From positions 1 to 64,000 of the forward strand of contig NZ_CAKASM010000019.1 in the NCBI RefSeq assembly GCF_916858675.1: a stretch of DNA of 64,000 nucleotides. Reading direction: 5' to 3'. The translations under genes were made by a program, and so were the position numbers. How positions within the stretch are numbered: position 1 is the stretch's first letter; every line of letters starts with the position of its first letter. Shown here piece by piece: positions 44,405-53,457 of the stretch. Source of the DNA: Sphingomonas sp. Leaf21 (lineage in GTDB: Bacteria > Pseudomonadota > Alphaproteobacteria > Sphingomonadales > Sphingomonadaceae). Below the pieces are notes generated by a model. That model was given only the letters and a program-made list of their open reading frames with translations. It was not told the DNA's origin and made no database searches.

Positions 44405-45715
44405 ATGGCTCGTTTCACCTTCCGCCTGCCCGATATCGGCGAAGGCATCTCCGAGGCCGAGATCGTCGCCTGGCACGTCAAGCTCGGCGATCGGGTCGAG
44501 GAGGATCAGTCGGTCGCCGACATGATGACCGACAAGGCGACGGTCGAGATGGAGTCGCCGGTATCGGGGACGATCGTCGAACTGGCGGGCGAGGTCGGCG
44601 ACCAGGTGCCGATCGGCTCGGCGCTGATGGTGATCGAGACCGATACGGTCGAGGAAGCCGCGTCGCCCGCGACCGGGGAATCGGTGCTGGAGGCGGAAAA
44701 TCCTGGCGTCGAAGAAGTCGCCACGCCCTCTCCCCTTGTGGGAGAGGGCCGGGGTGAGGGGGCGCCGCAAGCTGCGCCCTCTGCTGAATCCCCCGTGGCC
44801 ACCCCTCACCCCGACCCTCTCCCACAAGCGGAGAGGGAGCAGAAGAAGGTGTTGGCGTCTCCGGCCGTCCGGGCGCGGGCGCAGGACCTGGGCATCGACC
44901 TTGGCAGCGTGAAGCCCGCCGAGGGCGACCGGGTGCGCCATTCGGATCTGGACGCGTTCCTGCGTTACGGTTCGGGGCAGGGCTATACCCCCGCCCGTGC
45001 GCCCCGCGCGGACGAGCAGGTGCGCGTCATCGGGATGCGCCGCCGCATCGCCGAGAACATGGCCGCCTCCAAGCGCGCCATTCCGCACTTCACCTATGTC
45101 GAGGAAATCGACGTCACCGCGCTGGAAGAGACGCGCGCGCAGTTGAATGCGGGGCGCGGCAACCGGCCCAAACTCACGCTGCTGCCGCTGTTGATCGTCG
45201 CGATCTGCAAGACCCTGCCCGATTTTCCGATGCTCAACGCGCGTTACGACGACGAGGCGGGCGTGGTGAACCGTTCGGGCGCGGTGCACATGGGCATGGC
45301 GACGCAGACCCCTGCCGGGCTGATGGTCCCCGTCATCCGCAACGCCGAGAGCCGCAATGTCTGGCAGTTGGCGACCGAGATCGGCCGTCTCGCCGACGCG
45401 GCGCGTACCGGCGGCATCGCCAGCACCGACATGGGCGGCGGCACGATCACGCTGACCTCGCTCGGGCCGCTTGGCGGGATCGCGACGACGCCCGTCATCA
45501 ACCGGCCCGAGGTCGCGATCATCGGCCCGAACCGCATCGTCGAGCGACCCGTGTTCCGTTCGGACGGGCGCGGCGGCGAGACGATCGCGCGCGCCAAGCT
45601 GATGAACCTGTCGATCAGCTGCGATCACCGGGTGGTCGATGGCTATGACGCGGCAAGCTATGTCCAGGCGTTGAAGCGGTTGCTCGAAACGCCGGTGATG
45701 CTGTTCGCGGATTGA
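44405..45715 (+). CDS. bkdB: branched-chain 2-oxoacid dehydrogenase E2 (dihydrolipoyl acyltransferase)
   Basis: A 436-residue core acyltransferase. The lipoyl domain (1-78) carries the modified Lys44 in MTDKATVEM. A linker (about 90-148) follows, then the peripheral-subunit-binding domain (ASPAVRARAQDLGIDL, about 150-187) and the catalytic domain with SCDHRVVDG near the C-terminus. The linker is encoded by an inverted repeat (see separate entry), giving a Pro/Glu/Gly-rich sequence with SPLVGEGRGEG and HPDPLPQAERE. No E3 gene follows within the window, so lipoamide dehydrogenase is presumably encoded elsewhere. Confidence 0.93.
   Translation: MARFTFRLPDIGEGISEAEIVAWHVKLGDRVEEDQSVADMMTDKATVEMESPVSGTIVELAGEVGDQVPIGSALMVIETDTVEEAASPATGESVLEAENPGVEEVATPSPLVGEGRGEGAPQAAPSAESPVATPHPDPLPQAEREQKKVLASPAVRARAQDLGIDLGSVKPAEGDRVRHSDLDAFLRYGSGQGYTPARAPRADEQVRVIGMRRRIAENMAASKRAIPHFTYVEEIDVTALEETRAQLNAGRGNRPKLTLLPLLIVAICKTLPDFPMLNARYDDEAGVVNRSGAVHMGMATQTPAGLMVPVIRNAESRNVWQLATEIGRLADAARTGGIASTDMGGGTITLTSLGPLGGIATTPVINRPEVAIIGPNRIVERPVFRSDGRGGETIARAKLMNLSISCDHRVVDGYDAASYVQALKRLLETPVMLFAD
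44726..44837. repeat. REP-like palindrome inside the E2 coding sequence
   Basis: Arms 44726-44761 and 44802-44837 are reverse complements at 34 of 36 positions. Each arm also contains a CCCTCTCCC/GGGAGAGGG hairpin. The element lies in the flexible linker between the lipoyl and subunit-binding domains and keeps the frame open. It looks like a mobile palindrome that was tolerated and became coding. Confidence 0.8.
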
Positions 45716-45837
45716 GGCCTGGGGCGGGGCGTGGTGTCGGGGCGTGGCCTTCGACTTCGCGCGGGCTGAACGGATGTCGGGTGCACGCTTGAACCTATCC
45801 GCCAGGTGCGCGTCCTACCCCTGACAGGAGGATTGGG

Positions 45838-46068
45838 ATGCGCGGCATGACGGCGGGATCTGTGCAAGTTACCTCGGACGGCGTCGTCGACGGCATGATC
45901 GGCGGCGACGTCATCGTCGCATCCGGGATCCGGGCCATCGTCAAGGGGATGGTCGCAGGCGACGTCATCGTCGAGGCCGGTGCGGAGGTCCGTATCACCG
46001 GCATGGTCGCAGGCCGCGTCGTGAACCACGGCGGGCTGGTCGACATGCGGGGCATGGTCGCGGGCTGA
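45838..46068 (+). CDS. 76-residue bactofilin-like beta-helix protein
   Basis: A very small protein made almost entirely of a repeating G-M-[VI]-x-G-x-V-[IV] pattern: GMIGGDVIV, GMVAGDVIV, GMVAGRVV and a final GMVAG. This spacing is that of a right-handed beta-helix, as in bactofilins and polymer-forming cytoskeletal proteins, but much shorter. It could polymerise end to end. The ATG follows AGGAGGATTGGG, a strong ribosome binding site. No family assignment is certain. It lies between the bkd operon and rarD. Confidence 0.65.
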   Translation: MRGMTAGSVQVTSDGVVDGMIGGDVIVASGIRAIVKGMVAGDVIVEAGAEVRITGMVAGRVVNHGGLVDMRGMVAG

Positions 46069-46112
46069 GCCCTGGCTTGCCTTCCCGCCGCGAAATGTGG
46101 TCAGGGGCGGGC

Positions 46113-47006
46113 ATGACGACCGACCGCACCGCGCGAACCGGCCTGTTGCTCGGCATCGGGGCCTATATCAGTTGGGGCGTTCTCCCGCTCTATCTCAAGC
46201 TGCTGAAGGGCGTGCCCGCACTGCAGGTGCTGGCGCACCGAATCCTGTGGTCGCTGTTGCTGCTCGCGGTCGTCGTGCTGATCGCCCGGCGCGGGCCCGC
46301 GATCCGGGCGGCGGCGCGGGGGCGGACGCTGCTGCTGCTCTGCGCCAGCGCCGCGCTGATCGCGATCAACTGGCTGATCTATATCTGGTCGGTCCAGAAC
46401 AACCATGTGCTGGAGGCGAGCCTCGGCTATTTCATCAATCCGCTGGTCAATGTCGCGCTGGGCGTCGCGTTGCTCGGCGAGCGGATCCGGCGCGGTCAGA
46501 CGATCGCGGTGGGGATCGCCGCGCTCGGCGTCGTGGTGCTGGCGGTCAGCGACGGCGGGGCGATCGGCATTTCGCTCGCGCTCGCGCTGTCGTTCGGCTT
46601 CTACGGCTTCGTCCGCAAGATCGCGGCGATCGATGCGCTGGGCGGACTGACGGTCGAGACGCTGTTGCTCGCCGGTCCGGCTCTGGCGGTGCTGTTTCAC
46701 GCCAACAGCACCGGGACGGCGGCGTTCGGGAGCGACCGGCACCTCGACATGCTGCTGATCCTGGCGGGGGCGGTGACGGCGGCGCCGCTTCTGATGTTCG
46801 CGGCGGCGGCGCGGCGGATGCGCTACGCCACGCTGGGGCTGTTGCAATATATCGCCCCGACGCTCCAGTTCGCGCAAGCCGTGCTGCTGTTCGGCGAGCC
46901 GTTGAAGCCCGTCCACATCGTCACCTTCGCACTGATCTGGACCGGCTGCGCCCTCTACGCGTTCGACAGCGTGCGCGGCAGCCGGACACCGGTTACGGCG
47001 GAATAG
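46113..47006 (+). CDS. rarD: RarD/EamA family transporter
   Basis: A 297-residue integral membrane protein with ten predicted hydrophobic segments. The N-terminal GAYISWGVLPLYLKLLKGVPALQVLAHRILWS is characteristic of RarD, a drug/metabolite-transporter-superfamily member whose substrate is not established. SLGYFINPLVNVALG and the second-half LLQYIAPTLQF repeat the EamA signature. The start at 46113 has GGGGCGGGC upstream and opens just before the first helix. Confidence 0.85.
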   Translation: MTTDRTARTGLLLGIGAYISWGVLPLYLKLLKGVPALQVLAHRILWSLLLLAVVVLIARRGPAIRAAARGRTLLLLCASAALIAINWLIYIWSVQNNHVLEASLGYFINPLVNVALGVALLGERIRRGQTIAVGIAALGVVVLAVSDGGAIGISLALALSFGFYGFVRKIAAIDALGGLTVETLLLAGPALAVLFHANSTGTAAFGSDRHLDMLLILAGAVTAAPLLMFAAAARRMRYATLGLLQYIAPTLQFAQAVLLFGEPLKPVHIVTFALIWTGCALYAFDSVRGSRTPVTAE

Positions 47007-47032
47007 GTCCGCGCCTCCGTGCGAAGCAGGAC

Positions 47033-47812
47033 CTATCGCCGCCCGCTCTGCAACCGCGCCACCGCCCGCCGGAGTACCGAGCGTGGGGTCACGCGCGTGC
47101 TCGCGGCGGTGACGCGGTTGAGCAGGCCCGACACCATCACCGCCTGTCCCCGGTCGAGCGCGGCGAGGCCGTCGCGGACCACCTGTTCGGAGTCCGAGGC
47201 GAAGCGGGTGAAGAGCGGCGTCTCCGCCATGCCCGCGACCTCCGCGAACTCGGTCCTGGTGGGGCCCGGACATAGCGCGGTCACGGTGATCCCCCGCGCC
47301 TTGACCTCCTCGTGCAAGGCTTCGGAGAAATGGAGCACGAAGGCCTTGGTGGCGTAATAGACCGCCATATAGGGCCCTGGCTGGAAGGCGGCGGTCGACG
47401 CGATGTTGAGCACGGCGCCGCGCCCGCGCGCCAGCATCGGCGGCAACAGGGCGTGGGTCAGCGTGACCAGCGCGCGGACGTTCAGGTCGATCATTCCCGT
47501 CTGCGCGCCGAGGTCGCTCTCGGCGAAATCGCCCAGCGCGCCATAACCCGCATTGTTGACGAGCGTGTCGATCGAGAGCCCCCGGTCGGCGATCCCCTCG
47601 AGCAGCGCCTTCACGCCCTCCGGCTTTCCCAGATCGGCGGAGACGACATGCACCGTCACCCCCGGTCGCTGCCCCAATTCGGTCGCCAGCGCCGCCAGAC
47701 GATCGGTCCGCCGCGCGGTCAGGACGAGCGTGACCGGCTTTTTGGCCAGTGCGCGGGCGAATTGGGCGCCCAGTCCGGCGGAGGCGCCGGTGATCAGGAT
47801 AGTGTCGGTCAT
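47033..47812 (-). CDS. short-chain dehydrogenase/reductase
   Basis: A 259-residue classical SDR with TGASAGLG cofactor loop, NNAGYG, the serine strand (NIASTAAF) and the YYATKAF catalytic pair. The C-terminal half is basic (RAVARLQSGRR). It is of the DltE-like/short-chain type often acting on lipid or steroid-like substrates, but the substrate is unknown. It lies 26 bp after the GH144-like gene's end in transcription order and may share that transcript. Confidence 0.87.
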   Translation of the reverse strand: MTDTILITGASAGLGAQFARALAKKPVTLVLTARRTDRLAALATELGQRPGVTVHVVSADLGKPEGVKALLEGIADRGLSIDTLVNNAGYGALGDFAESDLGAQTGMIDLNVRALVTLTHALLPPMLARGRGAVLNIASTAAFQPGPYMAVYYATKAFVLHFSEALHEEVKARGITVTALCPGPTRTEFAEVAGMAETPLFTRFASDSEQVVRDGLAALDRGQAVMVSGLLNRVTAASTRVTPRSVLRRAVARLQSGRR

Positions 47813-47838
47813 CGCCGCGCTCCCAAAAGGGGGGGCGG

Positions 47839-49266
47839 CTATCCGTTCAGCCAGCCGCCGGTGAATCCTGCCCTTTGCAATCCCCGTTGCAGATGGGGGT
47901 TCCGCCGCATCGTCTTCCAGATCAGGCCGGTGCGCTGATTCTCGATCATCGCGACGATCGGTCCCTGGTCGATCCCCAAATAATCCTTGTCGACCCAGCC
48001 GATGCCGGGGACGATCCGGCCGTGTTTCAACGGCTCGGCCGTATCGGTCAGCGTCGGGTTGAACGCGTCGAGGAAGCCGTATCGACCGTAGATGCCATTG
48101 CCATAGCGATCATGCATCGCGCGCACGGCCGGAACGGCGATCTCGGGCGCGAAGGCGATCGACGCGGCGGCGGCGGTCGGCGCGAGCGTGCCGTCGTCGC
48201 GCTCGCCGGGGCCGCGCGCCGAATAGCTGAAGAAGCGGCAGGGGGTTTCGTCGATGACCCGGGTGAAATCACCGGGACCGTCGCAGGCGGTCAGGCCCCA
48301 GATGTCGGCGCCATAGCCGCGCCAGCGCCCCGCATTGTCGATGGCATATTGGCGCTGGGCATAGGCGGCGCGGCGGCTGTTCTCGAAATAGTCGATGCCC
48401 TTGGTGGCCATATAGCCGTCGCGGATGCCTTTGAAGTCGACCCAGACATGGCTGTATTGATGGCCGAAGAGCGGCGCGAAGTGGAGATGCGGCTCGCCCC
48501 GCTGCGTCGTCCAGCTCGGCTCGAACCGGCTGGTCCAGGCGGCCCATGTGCCTTCGGGCAGCGGATGGGTGGGGGACCCCAGCGCGAGCAGATACAGCAG
48601 CATGCCTTCGTTATAGATATCCCAGTCGGACGGGATGAACCCGCTTTCCGGATGCCATCCCATGGCGAGCAGCGGTGCGCGCGGGGTGATCCAGGTCCAG
48701 TCGACCGCGCCGTAGATCCGGTCGGCCAGCGCGCGTATCCGGGCTTCGTCGGGATGCTCGCCGTCGAACCAGCTCTGCGCGAACAGGACGCCGCCGAGCA
48801 GCAGTGCGGTGTCGACCGTCGACAGTTCGCAGCGCGCGAAGCGCTGCCCCTTGGTCACGCCGAGAAAGTGGTAGAAGAAGCCCTTATAGCCGCTGAACCC
48901 CGTCTCGCCCGGCCCCTGCGGCGTGTCGGCGAAGAATTGCAGCGTGGTCAGCGTCCGCGCGCGCGCCTCCTCCCGCGTGATCCAGCCATTGACCACCCCG
49001 ACCGGATAGGTGGTCAGCGCGAAGCCCACCGCCGCGATCGAGGCGAAGGACGGCGTCGGCCAGCGATCTGGGGCGAGGCCGGTCTGAGCGTCCGTCGTCT
49101 CCCAGAAAAAGCGGAAGGTCCGCTCTTGCAGGTCGCGGATCAGGTCGGGCTGCGCAGGCGGGATGAGCTGCGGCGGCGCGATCCGCTCCCCCGACCGGGT
49201 ACAGCCCGTCGCCAGCGCGGCAAGGCTCAGGCCGCCCAGGCTCAGGACGCGGCGGCGATCGTACAT
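47839..49266 (-). CDS. GH144-like glucanase (glucoamylase/endo-beta-1,2-glucanase family)
   Basis: A 475-residue exported enzyme. The N-terminus has an RRR run and a hydrophobic core ending at LATGC, so it may be a Tat-type lipoprotein. The alpha/alpha-barrel family signature is visible: TFRFFWE, GFALTTYPVGV, STVDTALLLGGVLFA, SDWDIYNEGMLLYLLALGSP and the C-terminal DKDYLGIDQGPIVAMIEN. Members hydrolyse beta-1,2- or other beta-glucans. It is directly downstream of the OAR-type TonB receptor (36 bp), so the two likely form a glucan-use operon. The ATG has AAGGAGAG upstream. Confidence 0.85.
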   Translation of the reverse strand: MYDRRRVLSLGGLSLAALATGCTRSGERIAPPQLIPPAQPDLIRDLQERTFRFFWETTDAQTGLAPDRWPTPSFASIAAVGFALTTYPVGVVNGWITREEARARTLTTLQFFADTPQGPGETGFSGYKGFFYHFLGVTKGQRFARCELSTVDTALLLGGVLFAQSWFDGEHPDEARIRALADRIYGAVDWTWITPRAPLLAMGWHPESGFIPSDWDIYNEGMLLYLLALGSPTHPLPEGTWAAWTSRFEPSWTTQRGEPHLHFAPLFGHQYSHVWVDFKGIRDGYMATKGIDYFENSRRAAYAQRQYAIDNAGRWRGYGADIWGLTACDGPGDFTRVIDETPCRFFSYSARGPGERDDGTLAPTAAAASIAFAPEIAVPAVRAMHDRYGNGIYGRYGFLDAFNPTLTDTAEPLKHGRIVPGIGWVDKDYLGIDQGPIVAMIENQRTGLIWKTMRRNPHLQRGLQRAGFTGGWLNG

Positions 49267-49302
49267 GGCCTCTCCTTGCTTGCGGCCCGATCCGGTCGGT
49301 CG

Positions 49303-52290
49303 TCAGAAGCGATAACCGACCCGGAACTGGATCCGACGCGGCAGGGTCAGCAAATTGGTGCCGACCCGCGCGGGCTCGAGCGGATCGGTCACCCCGCCGC
49401 CCGGCGCGGGGGTGTTGTTGAAGAACTCGTCGAAGCCCGAGAAGTTCTTGTTGTCGAAGGCGTTCAGCACATCGACCGCCGCCTCGAGCTGATCCTCGCG
49501 ACCGAAGACACGGAATTTCTTCGCCAGCGTCAGGTTGACCTCGCAAAAGGCGAACAGCCCCTTGATGCAGTTCTTGGCCGGATAGGCGGCGGTGAAGCGG
49601 TTGAAGCCCGACTCCGCGCCATTGGTCCCGTCGGTGACCTGATAGGCCGAGCCGCTGCCCAGCGTGGTCAGCGTCGAGAACTGGAAGCCCAGCGGCAGGT
49701 CGACGATGCCCGAGATCACCACCCGGTGCCGCTCGTCCCCGCGCGTCGGGCGCCAGCCATAATCGTCGGGCGTCACCGCATCCAGGCTGAACAGATCGCC
49801 GCCATTCTGCTCCGACTTCGACAGGGTATAGGCGATGTTGACTCCCCAGCCGGAGGCCTGGGTGTAGGTCTTGTCGAGGGTGAAGAAGATCGCCTTGTAC
49901 CGCGTATCCAGCCCGTCGAAGCCGATGATCGCGTTGGAATAGCCGAAGGGGATGACCGGCGCGGTATTGCAGCACGGGCCCAGCCCGTTGAGCGTCCGCG
50001 TCGCGAAGATGTTGGTATAGCCGTTGCGTCCCCGCTGGTACGAACCGGTCAGCGCGGCCTGGAAGATGCCGACCTTTTGCCGCACGCCCAACGACACCTG
50101 ATCGTTGACCGGCGGGCGGGCATTGTTCTTCACCGCGAACAGCTCGGGCAGACCGACCTCGGGATTGGTGTTGATCAGCGTCAGCAGGCCCGCGCGGTCG
50201 GCATAGGCGCTGTTCCACCGCACGGTCGGCAGGCCGTTGCGCGGGCTGCCGTCGGCGGAGAAGCGGAACACGCCGATCGGATTGATCGTGCGGCTCAGTT
50301 CGTCGACCGTGTTGTTGAAATTGTTGCGGTCGTAATAGCGGCCCGCGCCGCCGAAGATGACGGTCGACTGATCGTCCTTGATATCCCAGGAGAAGCCGAA
50401 GCGCGGCGCGATCGCACCGGCAAAGGGTTTCCGCTTCGTGCCGTCGGTGATGTAGTTCTCGGGATCGAAATAGCTGGTTCGCGGCAAGGCGCGCAGCGCG
50501 GCAGCGGCGGCGGCGGGGGTGCGATACTGGTTGTTGAAGCCGTTGGTCTCATAGTCCCAGCGGACGCCGACATTGAGCTGCAACGTCTCGGTTACGTCCC
50601 AATCGTCCTGGACGTACAGGCCGACCTGCGTGTTCGAGCCGTAGATGCGGCCATTGCCCAGCCCCAGCCGCGCCTCGGCGGGGAAGGCGAAGTTCAGATT
50701 GTTCTGCGGCTCGCGGCGATAGGTGTAGCGCGGCTGGATATAGGCCTGGTTGTTGAACTCGATATCGGTGATCTCGACGCGTGCGCCCATCTTGAAGACG
50801 TGGTTGTCCAGCCCGCTATAGGTGAAGTCGTCGCGGATCGTGTAATTCTGCTGCACCTCGCGCCGGGTCGAATCCTTGCCGCCGAAGACGATGACCGCGT
50901 CATAGTCGTAGGAGGGCAGGCCCGGGTTCAACGATGTCGGGTTGAACGCGTAATAGAGATAGTTGGCGTTGAATTCGTTGATGAAGTTGTCGCCGTTATA
51001 GGTCCATTTGTAGAGATAGGTGTCGACGGTGTTGAGCTTGTTCTCCGCCGCCTCATAGGCGACGTTCCCGCCAAAGCCCTGGATGTCGCTTTCGGTCCGG
51101 CGGCTGTACGACAGGTCGAACACCTGGCGATCATCGGGGGTGAAGGTCAGCTTGCCGAAATAGAAGTCGCCCCGGAACGGGCTGACATAGGCGCCCTCGA
51201 ACTCGCTGAGGCGGCGGCCCGAAAATTGCTCGAACTCGGCGATCGCGGCGGCGGAGCCGGTGCTCTGCACGTTGAATGCGCGGTCCTGGTCATTGCCCTC
51301 ATAGGCGCCGAAGAAGAACAGCTTGTCCTTGATGATCGGGCCACCCAGCGAGATGCCATATTGCTTGCGGGTGAAGGCGGGCTTGGGCCGGTCGTTGACC
51401 TCGTCGAGATAGCTGCGTTCGGTCAGGCTGCGATTGGTGTATTGGCCGAAGATCTCGCCGTGGAATTCGTTGGTGCCCGACTTGGTGACGGCGGTGATGA
51501 TGGCCGAGCCCGCCTGCTCATACTCCGCCTTGTAGTTCTGGGTGAGGACGCGGAATTCCTGGACGGCGAGCTGGCCGAAGGGATTGCCGCGGCTGTTCTG
51601 CTGACCCGCCACGCCACCCTCGCGCAGCTTGTTCTTGAGCGAGACGCCGTCGATGAAGACGTTGACCTGGCTGGCGGTCGACGCGCCCGAGGTGAAGCTC
51701 TTGTCGGTCTCGCTGTCATTGTAGCGGACGCCGGGCGCGAGCGCGGCGAAGGTCAGGAAGTTGCGGTCGGTCTGCGGCAGGGTGCGGATCTGCGCCTGGC
51801 TGACATTGGTGGCGATCTCGCTGGTGCGGGTTTCGACCAGGCGACTGCCGGTGACGACGACTTCCTGGCCGTTTCCGGCCGAAGCGCCGCCGGCGGCGAT
51901 CTCGCTACCCGCGCCGGCCTCGCCCGCCGCCGCCGCCGCGCCGAGGCGCAGGTCGAGTGTCGCGGACTGGCCGATCGAGACGGTGACGAGCTGGGTCACG
52001 GTCTGGCCGTCCGTGGCCGTGGCGGTCACCCGATACTGGCTGGGGCGAAGGCCGCCGAGCACGAAATTGCCCGCCGGGTCGGCGGTCTGACGGAAGGTCT
52101 GGTTGGTCGCGGTGTTGACCGCGACGATCTGCGCGCTCGCACTGCCCGCGCCATCGGCCCCGCGAACCTGTCCGCGGATCTGCGCGGTGGTCGTCTGCGC
52201 CGCCGCCGGGGCGCTCAGCACCGCCGCGCCGCCCAGGATCGTCGAACCTGCCAGCGTTGCACGCAACGCAGCCGTCATCATCGCCTTCAT
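49303..52290 (-). CDS. OAR-type TonB-dependent receptor with carboxypeptidase-regulatory-like domain
   Basis: A 995-residue receptor. The signal peptide ends near AAAQT. A carboxypeptidase-regulatory-like beta domain (about 33-115: AQIRGQVRGADGAGSA, NFVLGGLRPSQYRV) precedes the plug (QEVVVTGSRLVETRTSEIATNV, VNVFIDGVSLKNKL) and a barrel ending RVGYRF. Such OAR-type receptors import oligosaccharides or peptides. It is first in the probable operon with the GH144-like enzyme and SDR. A strong GC hairpin lies in its leader (52411-52434). Confidence 0.93.
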   Translation of the reverse strand: MKAMMTAALRATLAGSTILGGAAVLSAPAAAQTTTAQIRGQVRGADGAGSASAQIVAVNTATNQTFRQTADPAGNFVLGGLRPSQYRVTATATDGQTVTQLVTVSIGQSATLDLRLGAAAAAGEAGAGSEIAAGGASAGNGQEVVVTGSRLVETRTSEIATNVSQAQIRTLPQTDRNFLTFAALAPGVRYNDSETDKSFTSGASTASQVNVFIDGVSLKNKLREGGVAGQQNSRGNPFGQLAVQEFRVLTQNYKAEYEQAGSAIITAVTKSGTNEFHGEIFGQYTNRSLTERSYLDEVNDRPKPAFTRKQYGISLGGPIIKDKLFFFGAYEGNDQDRAFNVQSTGSAAAIAEFEQFSGRRLSEFEGAYVSPFRGDFYFGKLTFTPDDRQVFDLSYSRRTESDIQGFGGNVAYEAAENKLNTVDTYLYKWTYNGDNFINEFNANYLYYAFNPTSLNPGLPSYDYDAVIVFGGKDSTRREVQQNYTIRDDFTYSGLDNHVFKMGARVEITDIEFNNQAYIQPRYTYRREPQNNLNFAFPAEARLGLGNGRIYGSNTQVGLYVQDDWDVTETLQLNVGVRWDYETNGFNNQYRTPAAAAAALRALPRTSYFDPENYITDGTKRKPFAGAIAPRFGFSWDIKDDQSTVIFGGAGRYYDRNNFNNTVDELSRTINPIGVFRFSADGSPRNGLPTVRWNSAYADRAGLLTLINTNPEVGLPELFAVKNNARPPVNDQVSLGVRQKVGIFQAALTGSYQRGRNGYTNIFATRTLNGLGPCCNTAPVIPFGYSNAIIGFDGLDTRYKAIFFTLDKTYTQASGWGVNIAYTLSKSEQNGGDLFSLDAVTPDDYGWRPTRGDERHRVVISGIVDLPLGFQFSTLTTLGSGSAYQVTDGTNGAESGFNRFTAAYPAKNCIKGLFAFCEVNLTLAKKFRVFGREDQLEAAVDVLNAFDNKNFSGFDEFFNNTPAPGGGVTDPLEPARVGTNLLTLPRRIQFRVGYRF

Positions 52291-52647
52291 GCCGTTTCCC
52301 CGACTGCCGGTCGTCGACGCACTGCCTCGCCGTCCCGGTCATTGCCTCGGGCGCCACCCCCGAAAGGCCCACGTCGCGAAGGCGCGGGGCGGGTCGGCGA
52401 GGTGGGGAAGGGGCGGCCCGCCTCCGGGCCGCCCGGCATCCTCTCCCGCCAAGAAGCCCGCCGGCTCCCGATGTCCGATGCCGACCTGTGCCGACCGATC
52501 ATCATGACATGCCCGTCATCTAGTCCCGTCATCGGCACGGGCTCAAGCGTCTGTCGGCACAACCGTGATCGAAGACCGTGCGGTGTGACTTTCGAGCAAC
52601 GGGTATGGTGCTGGCGTTGATGTCGCGACGCGGGCTAATAGAAGGGC
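52291..52647. other. divergent promoter region with GC-rich hairpin
   Basis: This 357-bp gap lies between the OAR-type receptor and the crotonase genes. GGGCGGCCCG (52411-52420) pairs exactly with CGGGCCGCCC (52425-52434) around a 4-nt loop. The right part (52480-52600) is slightly AT-richer and should hold both promoters, but no boxes can be assigned with confidence. Confidence 0.45.
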
Positions 52648-53415
52648 ATGACAGTCGAAATTCGCCATGACGGGCCCGTCGCGATCCTGACCCTACGGAA
52701 TCCGCCCAATAATCATCTGGGGCTGGGAACCATTTCGGCGCTGGTGGGTGCGTTCGATGCAATCGAATCCGATCCCGCCATTCGCGCGATCCTGCTGCGA
52801 TCCGAGGGTCGGGTATTCTGTGCGGGCGCGGATTTGGTTAACGCCAATCCCGTCGCCGACCCGCTGCCCGAGGGCGAGCGCAGCCCCTTCTATCTGGCGG
52901 CGGCGCGATTGTTCGGCGTGGCCACGCCGGTCGTCGCGGCGGTGCAGGGGGCGGCGGTCGGTGCCGGACTTGGCCTGACGCTGGTCGCAGATTTCCGCAT
53001 CGCCTCACCCGAGGCGCGGTTCGTGGCGAACTTCGTCCAACTCGGACTGCATCCCGGCTTCGGCATTTCGGCGGTACTGGAGCGCGTCATCGGGCGCCAG
53101 CGTGCCGCGATGATGCTGCTGACCGGGCGGCGTATCGCGGGCGAACAGGCGGAGCGCTGGGGCCTGGTCGACGAACTGGTGCCCGCGGAGTCGCTCTACG
53201 ACACCGCGCTGGCACTGGCGCATGAGATCGCGGCGGCGGCGCCGCTCGCGGTGGCGTCGACCCGCCGGACGCTGCGCGGCGACCTGCGCGCGCTGGTCGA
53301 GACGGCCACCGATCATGAACTGGCCGAACAGGCGAAGCTGATGCGGACCGAGGACTTCGCCGAGGGCGTCCGCGCGGTGACCGAAAGGAGGCCGGGCCGG
53401 TTCGTCGGCCGGTAA
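52648..53415 (+). CDS. crotonase-fold protein without the hydratase glutamates
   Basis: A 255-residue enoyl-CoA hydratase/isomerase superfamily protein: oxyanion segments SEGRVFCAGAD and VQGAAVGAGLG, then GLHPGFGIS and GLVDELVP. The two Glu residues that add water in crotonase (Glu144 and Glu164) align here with Gly109 and Phe129 by eye. It is therefore unlikely to be an ordinary hydratase and could be an isomerase, hydrolase or other crotonase-fold enzyme. The ATG follows GAAGGG. It is convergent with the DUF1289 gene. Confidence 0.85.
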   Translation: MTVEIRHDGPVAILTLRNPPNNHLGLGTISALVGAFDAIESDPAIRAILLRSEGRVFCAGADLVNANPVADPLPEGERSPFYLAAARLFGVATPVVAAVQGAAVGAGLGLTLVADFRIASPEARFVANFVQLGLHPGFGISAVLERVIGRQRAAMMLLTGRRIAGEQAERWGLVDELVPAESLYDTALALAHEIAAAAPLAVASTRRTLRGDLRALVETATDHELAEQAKLMRTEDFAEGVRAVTERRPGRFVGR

Positions 53416-53457
53416 GGCCGATCTTCCGTTCAGGCCGAACGGCGGTCGGGACGACCC

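Noticed and set aside
45716..45837. A lipoamide dehydrogenase (E3) gene after E2
   Set aside because: The gap is too short and the next gene is the small beta-helix protein; E3 must lie elsewhere.
47875..52620. A plus-strand open frame of 1581 codons
   Set aside because: It is antisense to the well-supported glucanase and OAR-type receptor genes, has no recognisable domain and a biased Arg/Ala/Gly/Ile composition typical of GC-rich antisense frames.
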